From: Macrosoma leucophasiata
Lineage: Eukaryota > Arthropoda > Insecta > Lepidoptera > Hedylidae
Direction: 5' to 3'
Length of the DNA: 64,000 nt
Assembly (NCBI GenBank): GCA_036365455.1
Contig: JAWQUS010000003.1
Span: 4,546,001-4,610,000, forward strand
This document shows, piece by piece, positions 32,307 through 42,924 of the stretch. Both the position numbers and the translations under genes were made by a program. The notes beneath the pieces are model-generated. The model made no database searches, was not told the origin of the DNA, and worked only from the letters and a program-made list of their open reading frames with translations. Numbering within the stretch: position 1 is the stretch's first letter; each line of letters opens with the position of its first letter.

Positions 32307-32963
32307 TTGCCATTTGGAATTGGGTTTGTGTGTATTCGCGTGATTATTTGTCGTGCGGTTTGATGTTCGCCGACTGATTTGGACTTGTATTGACCTAATT
32401 CGAGTTGGTGCAAGTGTGCTTTTTTCATATTTGTGGTCACTTAGCGAAAATGATTTTTGCAAAAACGTGACTTACGTTTTCAATAGCACAGCAATCGAAT
32501 CCGATTATAGCACAGAACCATGTCACTAACACTGATGGGTCTGGTTTTCAGTAGCACAAAATATTCGCGGGTTAAATTAAGGAAAAGCGCGACGACGACA
32601 CGTGTTTGCGTGGCGAGTGCGCCGGCGCAACTGAACTACCGGTGCGGTGCGCAATATACACTCCATTCCACAATGAAATGGCATAAGTTAATTTTTTGCA
32701 TTTTTGTAAAAAACGTACATTTTTATTCGGATCTCGTTCAGTGAAATTGAAAATGTTTTGTTCACTTACCCGTTCCAATTGTGTTACTGTAATTTTATTT
32801 CAGTTGTTTTATGATAACGTTTATAAGTACTAGCCATAATATAATATTTTTTAAGTAAGTAGACCATAATTATTATATACCTACTTATTTATGTAGATTT
32901 AACATTATGGACGTTAGTTACACATTTAACACACCTATGAATTAATTTTTTTTTTCATTTTTC

Positions 32964-33165
32964 ACCGGGGTTTGGTAATGTACTCGGGGATGTCAATAGG
33001 GTCACCACCTGGCCGAAACGTCCAGAAAATGGAAAACGCTCTATTACATCAGAGATAAAGAATAATATACGTTTATCTCTGATAGCCCTGGTGACAGCTG
33101 ATGACCTGGGGATCGTGCTCAGGACCCCAATGCCTGTAGTGGCCTGCTACCAATACTGAGACATT
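32964..33165. repeat. tRNA-SINE fragments in opposite orientation
   Basis: The left piece (TTTGGTAATGTACTCGGGG) matches the body of 28181-28393 in plus orientation. The right piece (TTATCTCTGATAGCCC and GTGGCCTGCTACCAA) matches its head in minus orientation. Confidence 0.55.
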
Positions 33166-33179
33166 TTACATACAATATA

Positions 33180-33525
33180 ATAATAATAATAATGGCAACC
33201 CATTATACGTCCCACTGCTGGGAACGAGTCTCTCCCCCTTTTTGGGGGGAAGCCTGGAGCTTACTCCACCACGCTGCTCCAATGAGGGTTGGTGGAGATA
33301 CGGGTTAGTGGCCAACCCGCTGTCAGATGTTTTCAAAACCGCCCATAAGGACTCCGACATGGTTTAACGACTGCCATCTATCGATAGCAACCGGGACCGA
33401 CGGCTTAACGTGCCATCCGAAGCACGGAAACGCGCATCAGACACCCGACCTCGCCCGTAATGCTTAACCACAGTATACTTAACCGAGTAGATCGCCTATG
33501 ATCTACCGCGGGGCCATGCGCGCTT
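33180..33525 (-). mobile_element. 5S rRNA-derived SINE, 12-bp TSD
   Basis: The 12-bp direct repeat ACATACAATATA flanks it at 33168-33179 and 33526-33537. The 3' end is GGGTTGCC(ATT)n. Part of the 5S head is deleted: the C box GATGGGTGACCGC is absent between GCGTTTCCGTGC and the A-box side. Confidence 0.8.
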
Positions 33526-33547
33526 CACATACAATATATTTATGTTA

Positions 33548-33733
33548 AAATATTTTTTTTTTAATCTGTGTAATGAACATGAATTAGGGATAACTGCAGC
33601 CTTTAGATATTTACACAAAAACCAGACGTCAAAATGCAGATGCGTTGCTACCGCTGAGAGCTTAATTGTTAGGTATGTCTCTGTGCCGGAAATTACAAGG
33701 CCGTACATCACCATCTAACCGGAACACGATAGT
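33548..33733 (-). repeat. CR1-like LINE 3' tail, partial
   Basis: It contains GGGATAACTGCAGCC through CCGGAACACGATAGTG and joins directly to an opposite-oriented copy. Confidence 0.65.
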
Positions 33734-33869
33734 GCCTTAGGCCTCAGGAGTGGTAACGCATCTGCATTTTGACCTTGGTCTTTGTGTGAGTGTCTATAGG
33801 CTGCAGTCATCACTCAACATCAATGTGAACTGCATGCTTGTTTTCCACGTCCATAACATAAAAAAAATC
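33734..33869 (+). repeat. CR1-like LINE 3' tail, partial, opposite copy
   Basis: It begins abruptly at CCTTAGGCCTCAGGAGTGG at the junction and ends in CATAAAAAAAATCG. Confidence 0.7.
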
Positions 33870-34225
33870 GTAATAGTCATTTAAATAAAAATATTTATTA
33901 TGATAGGTTCTTTGCTGCGTAAATAACAACATTTTGTCACGAGTAGGTACACGCAAATCTCAAGTTACAATACCAGGTGAAAACAATGTTAGGATAGGTC
34001 AGTAACAAATCTGAGAAACTTTGATTCTCATATAAATTTGGCATAACGTAGTTATATAGTACTATCGTGAGCAACGTTAATCTCTTCGTGGCGTTAACAA
34101 TCGACATTAAAAGTTGCCTAGCCATAAATGAATTAAAAGTGTATGGCCGCATGTATGAAAGACTTCACTTGAGAGAAAGGCTTAGATTTTTGAGAACTAT
34201 GAGGAAAAGTCTTGAAGAATGGTGT

Positions 34226-34838
34226 TTTTTATGTAATGTATTGAATAAGGACAGCGTGCAACTCACATTGATATTAAGTGATGACTGCAGCCTATAAACA
34301 TCTAAACAAAAACCAGAGGTCAAAATGCAGATGCATTGCCAACCCTGAGATCTATGTTGTTGTCTCTGTGATAGTTATTACAGGGCACTATTGACTGCCT
34401 CATTGGCTCAGTGGTCTCAATCGCAATGGTGAAGCCTGAGGTCCTGGGTTCGATCCCCAGGTCGAGAAAATCTGTTATTGGGTTTTTTCTGTAAGGAAAT
34501 TCCCAGTAGTAGCCCGGAGTCAGATCGTGCCTCGGAGAGCACGTAAAGCCGTCGGTCCTGCGCCCGATCTCTCTCCAGTCATGTCGGATTGCCGTCCCAT
34601 CGGGCTATGAGAGTGAAGGACTTCTGCACTTTAATATCTCCCGCGCAGTTGGCTAGTCTCCGTTGAGATTGGCCGCCGTGACCGAAATTCGGTCTGAAGG
34701 ACATTATTATAATGGGGCAATACATTACCATCTAACCGGAATACAATAGTGATGAACACTACCATTTGGCGGCAGATAGGTTAGGTAAAGGTCGTAGTCA
34801 CCCGCCCTACAGTCACTAGACTGGAACTCTACCACCAG
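34226..34838 (-). repeat. CR1-like LINE 3' tail split by a SINE
   Basis: The 3' part is 34226-34393 and the 5' part is 34713-34838 (CATTACCATCTAACCGG to CTCTACCACCAG). The two parts are in the right order for one copy interrupted by 34394-34712. Confidence 0.8.
34394..34712 (+). mobile_element. tRNA-SINE (CAGTGGTCTCAATCG head), intact
   Basis: It begins CTGCCTCATTGGCTCAGTGG with a B box GGGTTCGATCCCC. The body runs through GCCGTCCCATCGGGCTATGA to TGGCCGCCGTGACCG and ends GACATTATTATAATG. A short GGGCA occurs on both sides (about 34381 and 34713), a possible target duplication. The other copy is split at 9966/10349. Confidence 0.8.
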
Positions 34839-35187
34839 ATAATGGTGTGAAACCCTTCATGAACGATTTTTCCACGACAAACTTTTTTATTTACTAGATT
34901 TGTCTCCGCCTGCTCAAAATTAGCAGGAATCTAGGAACACATATTAAATCCACGTTGCAGATAAGTGATTTCTGAAAGAAAAGTACTATAGAATAGTAAC
35001 TACAATATGGATGAGTTATTTGTACTCCTGCGCCTGTAATTACGGGATCATACATTACCATACGTCAGCGTCAAGAAACTATCATTTAGCAGTAGATAAA
35101 TGAGTTGATGCGATGGTACGAGTACCATGGCCCTTGCCTTGAAAGCGAAGGGCTTTGAAGCGAAAACTATTATTATTTTAGCATGAA

Positions 35188-35300
35188 ACACAAGAAAATT
35201 CATTGTACTATTTATTTTCGCAATAACACATGCGAGTGAACTTCGAAATAAAAGAAAAACGGAAAGAATATTTTTTTTCTTTAATTTCTAAAGAAAATTC
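35188..35300 (-). repeat. Diverged tRNA-like SINE end
   Basis: TTTTCGCAATAACACATGCG is the family's 3' end reversed, followed by GAAAAACGGAAAGAATA and its inverted counterpart. Confidence 0.5.
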
Positions 35301-35404
35301 CATAATTTTAGGACAACAGCAATGTACTAGAAAGTGGTTATACACGCTTCGTTTCTTAATGCACCCGCAGTTCGTCAATTCATGGCCAATTAAGCCATTC
35401 TAAT

Positions 35405-35712
35405 GGAGGTCCCCGTAATAGCTATCACAGAGACATGACACCTTAGGTCTTAGGGGTGGCAACACATCTGCATTTTGACCTCTAGTTTTTATGTAGATGT
35501 ATATGGACTGCAGTCCTCACTTAACATCAATGTGAGCTGCATGATTTTTTTTATGTGATGGAAGTGACAATCAAGCTTGCAGTTCACATTGATGTTAAGT
35601 GATGACTGCAGCCTATAGACACTTACAGAAGGACCAAGGCCTAAGGTGTTATGCCTCTGTGCCGGAAATTACAGGGCCATTATTGATTATTTGCCACCTT
35701 CATTTCATAAAA
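35405..35712 (+). repeat. CR1-like LINE 3' tail split by a second copy
   Basis: The host copy breaks after GAGCTGCATGATT at about 35546 and resumes TTTGCCACCTTCATTTC at about 35679, ending in A7. Confidence 0.7.
35547..35676 (-). repeat. CR1-like LINE 3' tail inserted into the same family
   Basis: This 5'-truncated copy runs from a poly-T to AAATTACAGGGCCATTATTG. The TGATT on both sides of it may be the target duplication. Confidence 0.7.
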
Positions 35713-36039
35713 AAAGAAACAAAAATTCTGTTTCTTCAAAGTGTCGTGCCAATCCTATAAAATAAATGTATTTTTAATTCGACTTCCTTATTTCTATGCA
35801 TTGAAATAATCGCTTAAACTTCCTCATTTATAAAATCAAATCTCGCCGAAGCATTAAATCCAATTAATTACCACTCTTCATCAAAAGTGTACGAATTAAA
35901 CTAAATCACTCGTTCAATTAAGCTATAAAGCAAACGAGTCTGAATTTCTTTAATAGAACATTTCATTATTAGAAGCCGGTTGCAATTGCAACCGAACATA
36001 AAGTCGCTAGTACACTGTGGTACGCAACCTACAGCGAAC

Positions 36040-36294
36040 GAGAAACGAGCGTACAGATCACATTGATGGTAAGTGATAGCTTATAGCCATTTACATCAAA
36101 CCAGAAATTTAAATGAAGATACATTTCCACACTTGAATATGAAGTTATTGTGCCTCGATGTCGGTAATTAAAGCTATGTCGGTAATTAAAGAACGGTACA
36201 TTACCACCCGACCGGAACACGACAGCGCTGATCACTACCATTTAGTGGCAAGCAAATTAGGTAACCCGATTTCTGTCCCTGGAGCTCTAACATA
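36040..36294 (-). repeat. CR1-like LINE 3' tail, decayed
   Basis: It shares CACATTGATGGTAAGTG, TACCACCCGACCGGAAC and GGAGCTCTAAC. A short internal duplication, ATGTCGGTAATTAAAG, occurs twice (about 36159-36193). Confidence 0.65.
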
Positions 36295-36358
36295 AATAAG
36301 AAAGTAACTTGTAATTGCTGCTACAAAATACTTACAAGAGTCAAAACTGGAAGTTGTA

Positions 36359-36513
36359 ATGTTTCTAATGTACGGCGCTGTAATTTCCGGCACAGAGGCA
36401 TAATACCTTAGGCCTCATTGCCGCATCTGCATTTTGACCTTGGTCTTCGTGAGGGTACTTAACATCAATGTGAACTGCATGCTTGTTTGCCACTTCCATT
36501 ACATGAAAAAAAA
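36359..36513 (+). repeat. CR1-like LINE 3' tail, partial
   Basis: From CTAATGTACGGCGCTGTA to ACATGAAAAAAAATC, with a deleted middle. Confidence 0.65.
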
Positions 36514-36525
36514 TCATCTAAATAT

Positions 36526-36788
36526 ATTTTATTTTTAAAGAAAAATGGAAAGAAAAATTTAACTTCAGGCGAGACTCGAACTCGCGACCTACGGGGAATC
36601 TAGTCCAGCCGCTCTTCCAATTGAGCTACTGAAGCCCTGCCCGATTTGTCAAATCTTTCCTTCACATCTATTGCATTGCTTTATGGTAGCAGTAGCGCCA
36701 TCTATTACCAACTATGCTAGTTAGGCAACCGATATAATAGACTTTTCAGTTTATTGAATATCGTAAAGAAGTCGCTTTTACCCTTAAT
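36526..36788 (-). mobile_element. tRNA-like SINE with 14-bp TSD
   Basis: The perfect 14-bp direct repeat AATCATCTAAATAT lies at 36512-36525 and 36789-36802. The insert has the tRNA-like head reversed, then GCCATCTATTACCAACTATG and AACCGATATAATAGAC, and a unique end TATCGTAAAGAAGTCGC. It inserted at the A-rich end of a CR1-like tail. Confidence 0.8.
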
Positions 36789-37124
36789 AATCATCTAAAT
36801 ATGTTTGCCGCAGTGTACGAACAGCTTAAAATATTCAGTTTCACCAGTTGCTTAATTAATGCAGACCAACAACGAAGATTGTGTGATTGCCTACGCTCCG
36901 ATAAAAGTAACTCAACTCGCGTTTGCGTGATGGAAAATATTAAAAGCAGTTTCATCAATTGACACAACGGAGCTGCGGTCCGTTTGAATGTTCTACGTAT
37001 TTAGAAACTGTAGATACAATTTTATCGGTATTATCTCTAAAGACCTTTCATTAAAACGTAATATTTCTTCACGCCTGTATCGGTAAAGATTGACAAAACT
37101 TCGTGCCTATATTCAAATTTTTTT

Positions 37125-37278
37125 TTTTTTCAAATTCAAATTATTTATTGCGTTATGTCATATGGGTACATAGGTGGTATTGTACAATGACACCCTGTTA
37201 GGGTATAGCAACATAAGAGGGGAAGCTTATGTAATAAGGGGAAAGTTAAATATTATCATTTATTTAGATTAAAAAATA
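37125..37278 (-). repeat. LINE 3' UTR with TTGAATTTGAA tail
   Basis: On the minus strand the sequence after the ORF2 stop ends GCAATAAATAATTTGAATTT, a tail common in insect LINEs. A related tail is at 59788-59880. Confidence 0.7.
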
Positions 37279-37455
37279 TCATTTGAAGGTGTGGCTCAAA
37301 TAATCCTGAATGTTATAGTAACATTTATCGATGAATAATTGTTTGATATTTTTAATGAATGTGTTGTAGTTTGTTTCGTTTTTTAATGGTGTTGGTAATT
37401 TATTATATATTTTTATGCTCATAACAAAAGGATTCCAAGAAATGATATCTATCAA
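37279..37455 (-). pseudogene. LINE ORF2 C-terminus (non-LTR RT), truncated
   Basis: The 58 in-frame codons before TGA 37279-37281 read, in pieces, SWNPFVMSIKIYNKLPTPLK and CYYNIQDYL. The K-I-Y-N-x-L-P-x-x-L-K block and the final C-Y-Y-x-[IV]-x-[ED]-[YF] are the classic end of reverse-transcriptase ORFs of CR1/Jockey/L2-type LINEs. Upstream the frame is broken by a stop and frame changes, although codons such as RFTTCHLLSARDK suggest more of the same protein. The element is 5' truncated and cannot move. Confidence 0.8.
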
Positions 37456-37623
37456 TCACCTATAAATCGCCAGTTAGGCTTGTCTCTTGCACTTAATAGG
37501 TGGCAAGTGGTGAACCTATCGACATCTATAGGCACATACACAAATCTCCGAGGATAGCATAGGGAAATTTATACCTACTATATTTATAATTCTTTTTTTT
37601 TACTAAAAATAAACAGTTCTGGA

Positions 37624-37685
37624 ATTACAAAAAAAATGGCGGGTATTGACTGGGGAATAGTCAATACCCGCCATTTTTTTGTAAT
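37624..37685. repeat. Hairpin with 23+ bp arms
   Basis: AAATGGCGGGTATTGACT and AGTCAATACCCGCCATTT pair across a 7-nt loop. The arms extend through an A8/T7 run into TTAC/GTAA with one bulge. Confidence 0.85.
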
Positions 37686-37946
37686 CCCTTTTCTTATCTC
37701 CAAAACAAGCCATCCTAAAATTTAAAATAAGAATCCTGAAATAACACACCCTTAAAATATTTACTTTCCAGCTAAAAATAATCCTCAAAATCGGCTTAAA
37801 AACGACGGAGTTATTCGCGTATGTTGTGTATTCTTGTTTGCAATCCGAAAAATAACGATACTAGTATCCTGGAACTTTACAACAACTTTATTTATTTATG
37901 TAATTTTAATGCACAAAAGAAATCATTGTACATATTTATATATACA

Positions 37947-38190
37947 CTAGCTGACCCGGCAAACTTCGTATTGCCTCAGAATGAAATAATGTGTCAAAGG
38001 TTTAATAGATACGGACTATTTGTATGGAAAAATGAAATTGTGTTTTTCACTATTCCCCTTCAATTTCTTCATATTTTTTTACCTTTTAAACCTTCTCTGG
38101 ACTTCCAAAAATCATTCAAAACCAAAATTTGCCAAATCGGTCCAGCCGTTCCCGAGTTTTAGCGAGACTAACGAACGGCAATATACGTAC
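37947..38190 (-). repeat. AGCTGACCCGGC-type repeat copy
   Basis: It starts CTAGCTGACCCGGCAAAC and CTTCGTATTGCCTC and contains AAATCGGTCCAGCCGTTCCC. It is the most complete copy of this family and has no insert. Confidence 0.7.
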
Positions 38191-39404
38191 TAAAAACGAG
38201 GCTAACATAATATACATTATAAACTTATAAACGCATATATTCTAAATCTATAAAAACACTGTTGTATACTTCATTAAAATTGAAACTACATTCAGATTCT
38301 GACTAATTACAACCAGTTTTTTAACGCTTAGACTTAGCTTACACCGTAAAAACATTTCTGTATCCTTTTGAATAAGAAATTAATTCAATAGCATTAGTAG
38401 TTGTAACATATCGCTGAATCTAGTCGGTGTCAATATAAGTAAGATTGATGGTTGAAAACAAGCATTGATCACCATTAAGATAGCATATTCTTATCAGTAT
38501 AATTTGTTAATGACATTCGGAAGCATTCTTTGTAAACTTTTTAGGGATCCACACTCAAAAGAAAAATTAGAACCCATATGGGATTTGCTGCTGACGACTC
38601 GAGGCGACCACACCGCACAGCGGAAGTATCTTTTTCTACTGGAAGATAATTCTTCCACAATTTTCACTTTCCATTCGTGTGTCTGACTGTCTTTCACAGC
38701 CAATTTGCTTCGAAACAACTGAGCTGATTTGAAATTTGGCACAAATATGTAAATCAGTAATCCAAACATACATACTCGTGTAAAGTTAATAAACAAATGA
38801 ATTGAATAAATTAATTTCACTGAATGAGGACCCATCAGAATACCAGCGCTGCAGCCACTGATGCTGCCATCAGGTGAGATGGGTGCCGTTTTTTTTGGCT
38901 TCACAACAAACATGTCTTAATTCTCACATTTTTTTTTTCATTTTATTATTGTAGATAAGATGTTGTGTGTGGGCCAAGAAATAAAGCTTTTTTTTTTCTT
39001 CCTTTCAATTTTAAGAAAAGTGGCCGCTTTTGGAGTATAAATTAGAAGATTTAGATTAGAGTCAACAAAGTTAACCAAACTACGTAATAATATATTGTGT
39101 GATATATCAAATACACAATAAGTACTGCCTATCTATTAAAATTATATCTACATTCATTTACAAAGCCTTTTAATTTATTAACATACATACATCTCTTAAA
39201 ATAACTTGAAACATTTAATGTTTTTCAAATATGTTTTATTATTCAGTTAAGCCGAAAAAATGTGTCATTTCTGTTTAATCCCGAAACTAAATTTTATACT
39301 CGTTAGATGAAATTAAAAAAAAAACACAGCAAATAGTTTTTACTGGCATATTACAGAAATACCTACTAGAAGTGTTTGGTATTTAAAGTAACATAGAGAA
39401 TTCC
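38191..39404. other. Mixed intergenic DNA, no clear gene
   Basis: The part 38660-38920 contains CGAAACAACTGAGCTGATTT and ACCCATCAGAATACCAGCG, which look like retroposon wording. GCGCTGGTATTCT also occurs near 3853 and 46898. The 139-codon minus-strand frame at 38494 spans this and is not recognised. Confidence 0.35.
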
Positions 39405-39677
39405 TCAATCATACGGAACGCTCAACGCAGTCCGACTCGTACTTGACCAGTTTTTATTATCATAACTAAAACAGTTATGCATTCCTAACTGTTGTCGTTT
39501 CGTCATCCATTTCATCGTATTTTAAAGTTACTCGGTAGATTATGTTAAGGGAAATGCATGTTTTTTTTTTAATTTATTTCGTAGATTATTTATCGTAATA
39601 TTAATTAGGCAGCTGTACAAGAATGCAACCATTATCAGACTTTAGTTTCAAAGACCTTTACTGTTATTAGATTTCTT

Positions 39678-39937
39678 CTGGTGGTAGAGCTCCAGTGACA
39701 GACCTCGCGGGCGTAGGCACCACCGCATTACCTAATATACTTGCCGCTAAATGGTAGTGTTCAGCACTATCGTGTTCCGGTCATGTAATTGCCGGCACAG
39801 AGGCATAACACCTTAGGCCACAGGAGTGGTAACACATCTGCATTTTGTCCTCTGGTCTTTGTGGGGGTGTTTAGCAGTCGTCACTTAACATCAATATGAA
39901 CTGCATGCTTCTTTGCCACTTTCATATAAAAAAAAAT
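39678..39937 (+). repeat. CR1-like LINE 3' tail copy
   Basis: CTGGTGGTAGAGCTCCAGTG to ACTTTCATATAAAAAAAAA, with a 15-bp deletion in the GTAATGTACGG part. Confidence 0.7.
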
Positions 39938-40061
39938 CGTTTGCACACAAGTATTTGTTAAAGTTAGTGTCTTCGTCAAATTTAACAATAATGGTACAGC
40001 AGTGACTGCGAAATGCGTTGCACCAGCGAATTTTTATTATTTAGTATTTTTTTTTTTTTAT

Positions 40062-40262
40062 TATATTGTTCCATAATTACTGGCACAGCGGCCTTTAAAG
40101 GTGCCAAGATCGCCGCGGCGGCCAAAGATGCATGGCCTTGGGACCTTTAAGCATTGAGACCTACAGTTTTTACGTAGATGAAGAGCCACCTTCGTATAAA
40201 CTAGAGACAAATCAGTAAAACTGTACCTACTAACAATGTAAACTGTATGCTTATTATACACA
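40062..40262 (+). repeat. CR1-like LINE 3' tail, strongly diverged
   Basis: Recognisable only by TAATTACTGGCACAGCGGC and TGTAAACTGTATGCTTATTA, in family order, with an unrelated GC-rich middle. Confidence 0.4.
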
Positions 40263-40351
40263 AATAATAATACGTTGTTGAACAATAATTGAAGTAAACG
40301 CCTGATAATATAAAATAGCAACGTTTTATTCGAACGCTGCACTGTTCAACT

Positions 40352-40397
40352 AAAGACTTCAACGCGCATGCGCGTTGAAAGACTTCAACGCGCATGC
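40352..40397. repeat. 26-bp tandem duplication with an 18-bp palindrome
   Basis: AAAGACTTCAACGCGCATGC occurs at 40352-40371 and 40378-40397. The first copy forms the perfect palindrome CAACGCGCATGCGCGTTG. Confidence 0.85.
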
Positions 40398-40451
40398 ACA
40401 GTGAGTCGACAAAATATTTTTGTACATCGATAGCGAAATTGTTAATTTTTC

Positions 40452-40595
40452 TTATCTATACTAGCAGCACGCCCCGGTCTCGCACGGGTGCAAAAATGTA
40501 ATATAGCATAAATCAATCAGTGAAGATGCAGCTTTCTAATAGTGAAAGATTTTTTTGAAACTGGTCCAGTAGTCTTTGTATGTAAACGTTGTAAT
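40452..40595 (+). repeat. GCGGCCCGCCCCGGC-type repeat, split
   Basis: It starts TACTAGCAGCACGCCCCGG and is interrupted at GTTGTAAT by the hAT MITE. Confidence 0.6.
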
Positions 40596-40911
40596 CAGGG
40601 GCGGATTTGATACGTTGGCTGCCCTATGAAAGACCTCCCCCCCACCCTCCTCTGTGCTGTAAGGCATAAAGCATAAAAAATTAGATAAACTATAGAAATT
40701 TAATTCAAATGGAAAAAAAAATAGTAGGTGATTTAATTAATTCCTTTAATAATCGTTATTGCCATACATGTAAATCTTTTCGCAAGATGCTATATGGACA
40801 CATTTTTGAGATTTTACACGTATGCGCGTAGGCAACTACTTAAAACAAAAACGACCATTTTTTGCCGCCCTAGGCCTGGGTCTACTCGGCCTCTAGGGAA
40901 ATCTGACCCTG
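40596..40911. mobile_element. hAT-type MITE, 316 bp, 8-bp TSD
   Basis: A perfect 8-bp direct repeat, GTTGTAAT, lies at 40588-40595 and 40912-40919. The ends are CAGGGGCGGATTTG and the imperfect complement AAATCTGACCCTGG. The CAGGG termini and 8-bp duplication fit hAT. It has no transposase gene. Confidence 0.75.
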
Positions 40912-41350
40912 GTTGTAATCAAAGCACAAATCTAATTACAAATTATAAAACATCGATTACGACACGGCTGAAACCCGAATCACTTACCTATCTATAAATT
41001 TAATCAAAAATAAACTATTTTACTGTGAAATTCTTCGTTGAGTTACAATATTTATCAATTATACTATCCACATACAATCAGCTTCGTCAAGAGATTCATC
41101 GAGACGAGAAAATAAACATTGAAAAATCGAATCGATTCATCATAATTTGATATAGAATGCGATGTTTGTTATGGCACTCAAACTTAATCAGCATCAACAT
41201 TATTTAGAAACTAGTTTTAAGTTGCAATTAACCCATCAAAAAATCACTTTCATAAGTCACAGTAACCAGTGAAAGTGATCAGTGATTAGTGCATCGCGAC
41301 CGGGAAAGCCTGTCGAACTCACATGGCCGTATTTACACCGATACGTAACA

Positions 41351-41546
41351 AAGTTCGTTCTTAGGTATTCGCGAGCTACACTCATTGAAATAAAACTAGT
41401 TTTCGGATTTATCTCTCGTATATTCAACTGCCCGAGACCACGGAAGCTGAAAAGCGACCGAAATGTCGGGTTTGATTTTAATAATCATTTTAGTTTATTA
41501 AGTAAGTTTAATATAAGCGAGATAAATCCGAAAACTAGTTTAATTT
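41351..41546. mobile_element. 196-bp foldback element in a 15-bp direct repeat
   Basis: CACCGATACGTAACA occurs at 41336-41350 and 41547-41561. Inside, 29-bp arms at 41387-41415 and 41519-41547 pair with a single mismatch (AACTAGTTTTCGGATTTATC). The centre has ACCACGGAAGCTGAAAAGCG and GACCGAAATGTCGGG. Confidence 0.7.
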
Positions 41547-41569
41547 CACCGATACGTAACATGTGTTTT

Positions 41570-41849
41570 ACTGGTGGTAGAGCTCCAGTGACTGAGCTCG
41601 CGGGCGTAGGCACCACTGCATTACCTAATATACTTGCCGCTAAATGGTAGTGTTCAGCACTATCGTGTTCCAGTCAAGTGGTATGTACGGCCCTGTAATT
41701 TCCGGCACAAAGGCACCTAAGATCTCAGGAGTGGTAACACATTTGTATTTTGACCTTGGTCTTTGTGTGAGTGTCTATAGGCTGCAGTCACCACTTAAAA
41801 TCAATGTGAACTGCATGCTTGTTCGCCACTTCCAATACATTAAAAAAAT
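41570..41849 (+). repeat. CR1-like LINE 3' tail, full copy
   Basis: From ACTGGTGGTAGAGCTCCAG to CATTAAAAAAATG. A 69-codon frame inside it is a property of the repeat. Confidence 0.75.
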
Positions 41850-41852
41850 GTG

Positions 41853-42110
41853 AGGTTTTTTTATGTAACAAAGGTGGCAAATAAATATACATGTATATGG
41901 TGTTAAGTGATGACTTCGGCCTTTAGACATCTTCGGAAAAGCAGAGGTCAAAATGATGATGCGTTTACTATGGGGTTCAAATTATGTTGCCTGTGTGACA
42001 AGAACTACCGAGCAATATATTACTAACAGGAACAGGTTGTAGCTCAATTCTACAAATCGACTATGGAACCAAGAAGGCTGATTGGTCTGTGATTCTACCA
42101 TTTGACTACA
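41853..42110 (-). repeat. CR1-like LINE 3' tail, diverged, back to back
   Basis: It starts with TTTTTTTATGTAACAAAGG directly after the A-rich end of the preceding copy, so the two A-rich ends face each other. Confidence 0.6.
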
Positions 42111-42837
42111 GATAAAATATTTATATGTTGTTATTGATATTTGTATGTGGTATGTTATTTACATGCATATATTATTTACTTCGGCCTTCTTTTGGACACA
42201 AATTTTAATATCAATACAGATATAAAAAATAGTAAAAAAAAATGAACTCTCAAAGTTACTGAGCAATTGCGAAATTGTCTACAAAATCTTTCAAAACTTT
42301 GTATTGATTTATGAATCGTCCAAAACAGGCCTAGTGGCAAATATTTAAAATTAATTTAGGTACGTTAGACTTGCGTATTTGGGTCTCAATAGTAAGAGTT
42401 TCAAATATAAGCCAAATTTCAACTCAATCGGCGTTATAATTTCTAAGCTGACTGTTACATACTGATAGACACACGAGTTATAACCATTTTGTTTTAACCT
42501 TTTGGTGTACGGAATCCTAAAAATCATCATAATTACCTATGACGTAGTGTAGGGAACATTATGTTTGTGTATATATTACACATACATTATATATTTCATA
42601 TGTATTTATCAATATAACGCCACACAGCTTTCTACAGTAGTATAAATATATACACTCTGCCCGACAGTGGGTACTACGTCTGAACGGACCTAAAAGAATG
42701 GACCGTAGTCCATTCGGCCGTACGTACGTCTCAACGGACCGGTCATAAAACATTGTTAACAAAAGTTATAAATAGAAAAACTTAGTCTTAATTTTTTTCT
42801 TAAATTTGTATTATTTTCTTTATAAAAACAATACTCT

Positions 42838-42888
42838 ACAGTCTCTGCCTACCCCGTTAGGGACCTGGCGTGAAGATACATATTTAAA
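42838..42888 (+). repeat. LINE 3' tail remnant
   Basis: GTCTCTGCCTACCCCGTTAG, then GCGTGAAGATACAT, as at 13440. Confidence 0.55.
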
Positions 42889-42924
42889 AACAATCAACCA
42901 CTCAAACATATATTGACAAAAAAA

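Noticed and set aside
33937..34152. Minus-strand frame resembling a membrane receptor fragment
   Set aside because: The hydrophobic pattern is weak, no receptor motif is present, and AT-rich DNA gives similar frames by chance.
38494..38913. 139-codon minus-strand frame
   Set aside because: It covers repeat-like wording and has no recognisable domain or coding bias.
41282..41650. 122-codon plus-strand frame
   Set aside because: It runs through a foldback element and into a CR1-like tail, so it is accidental.
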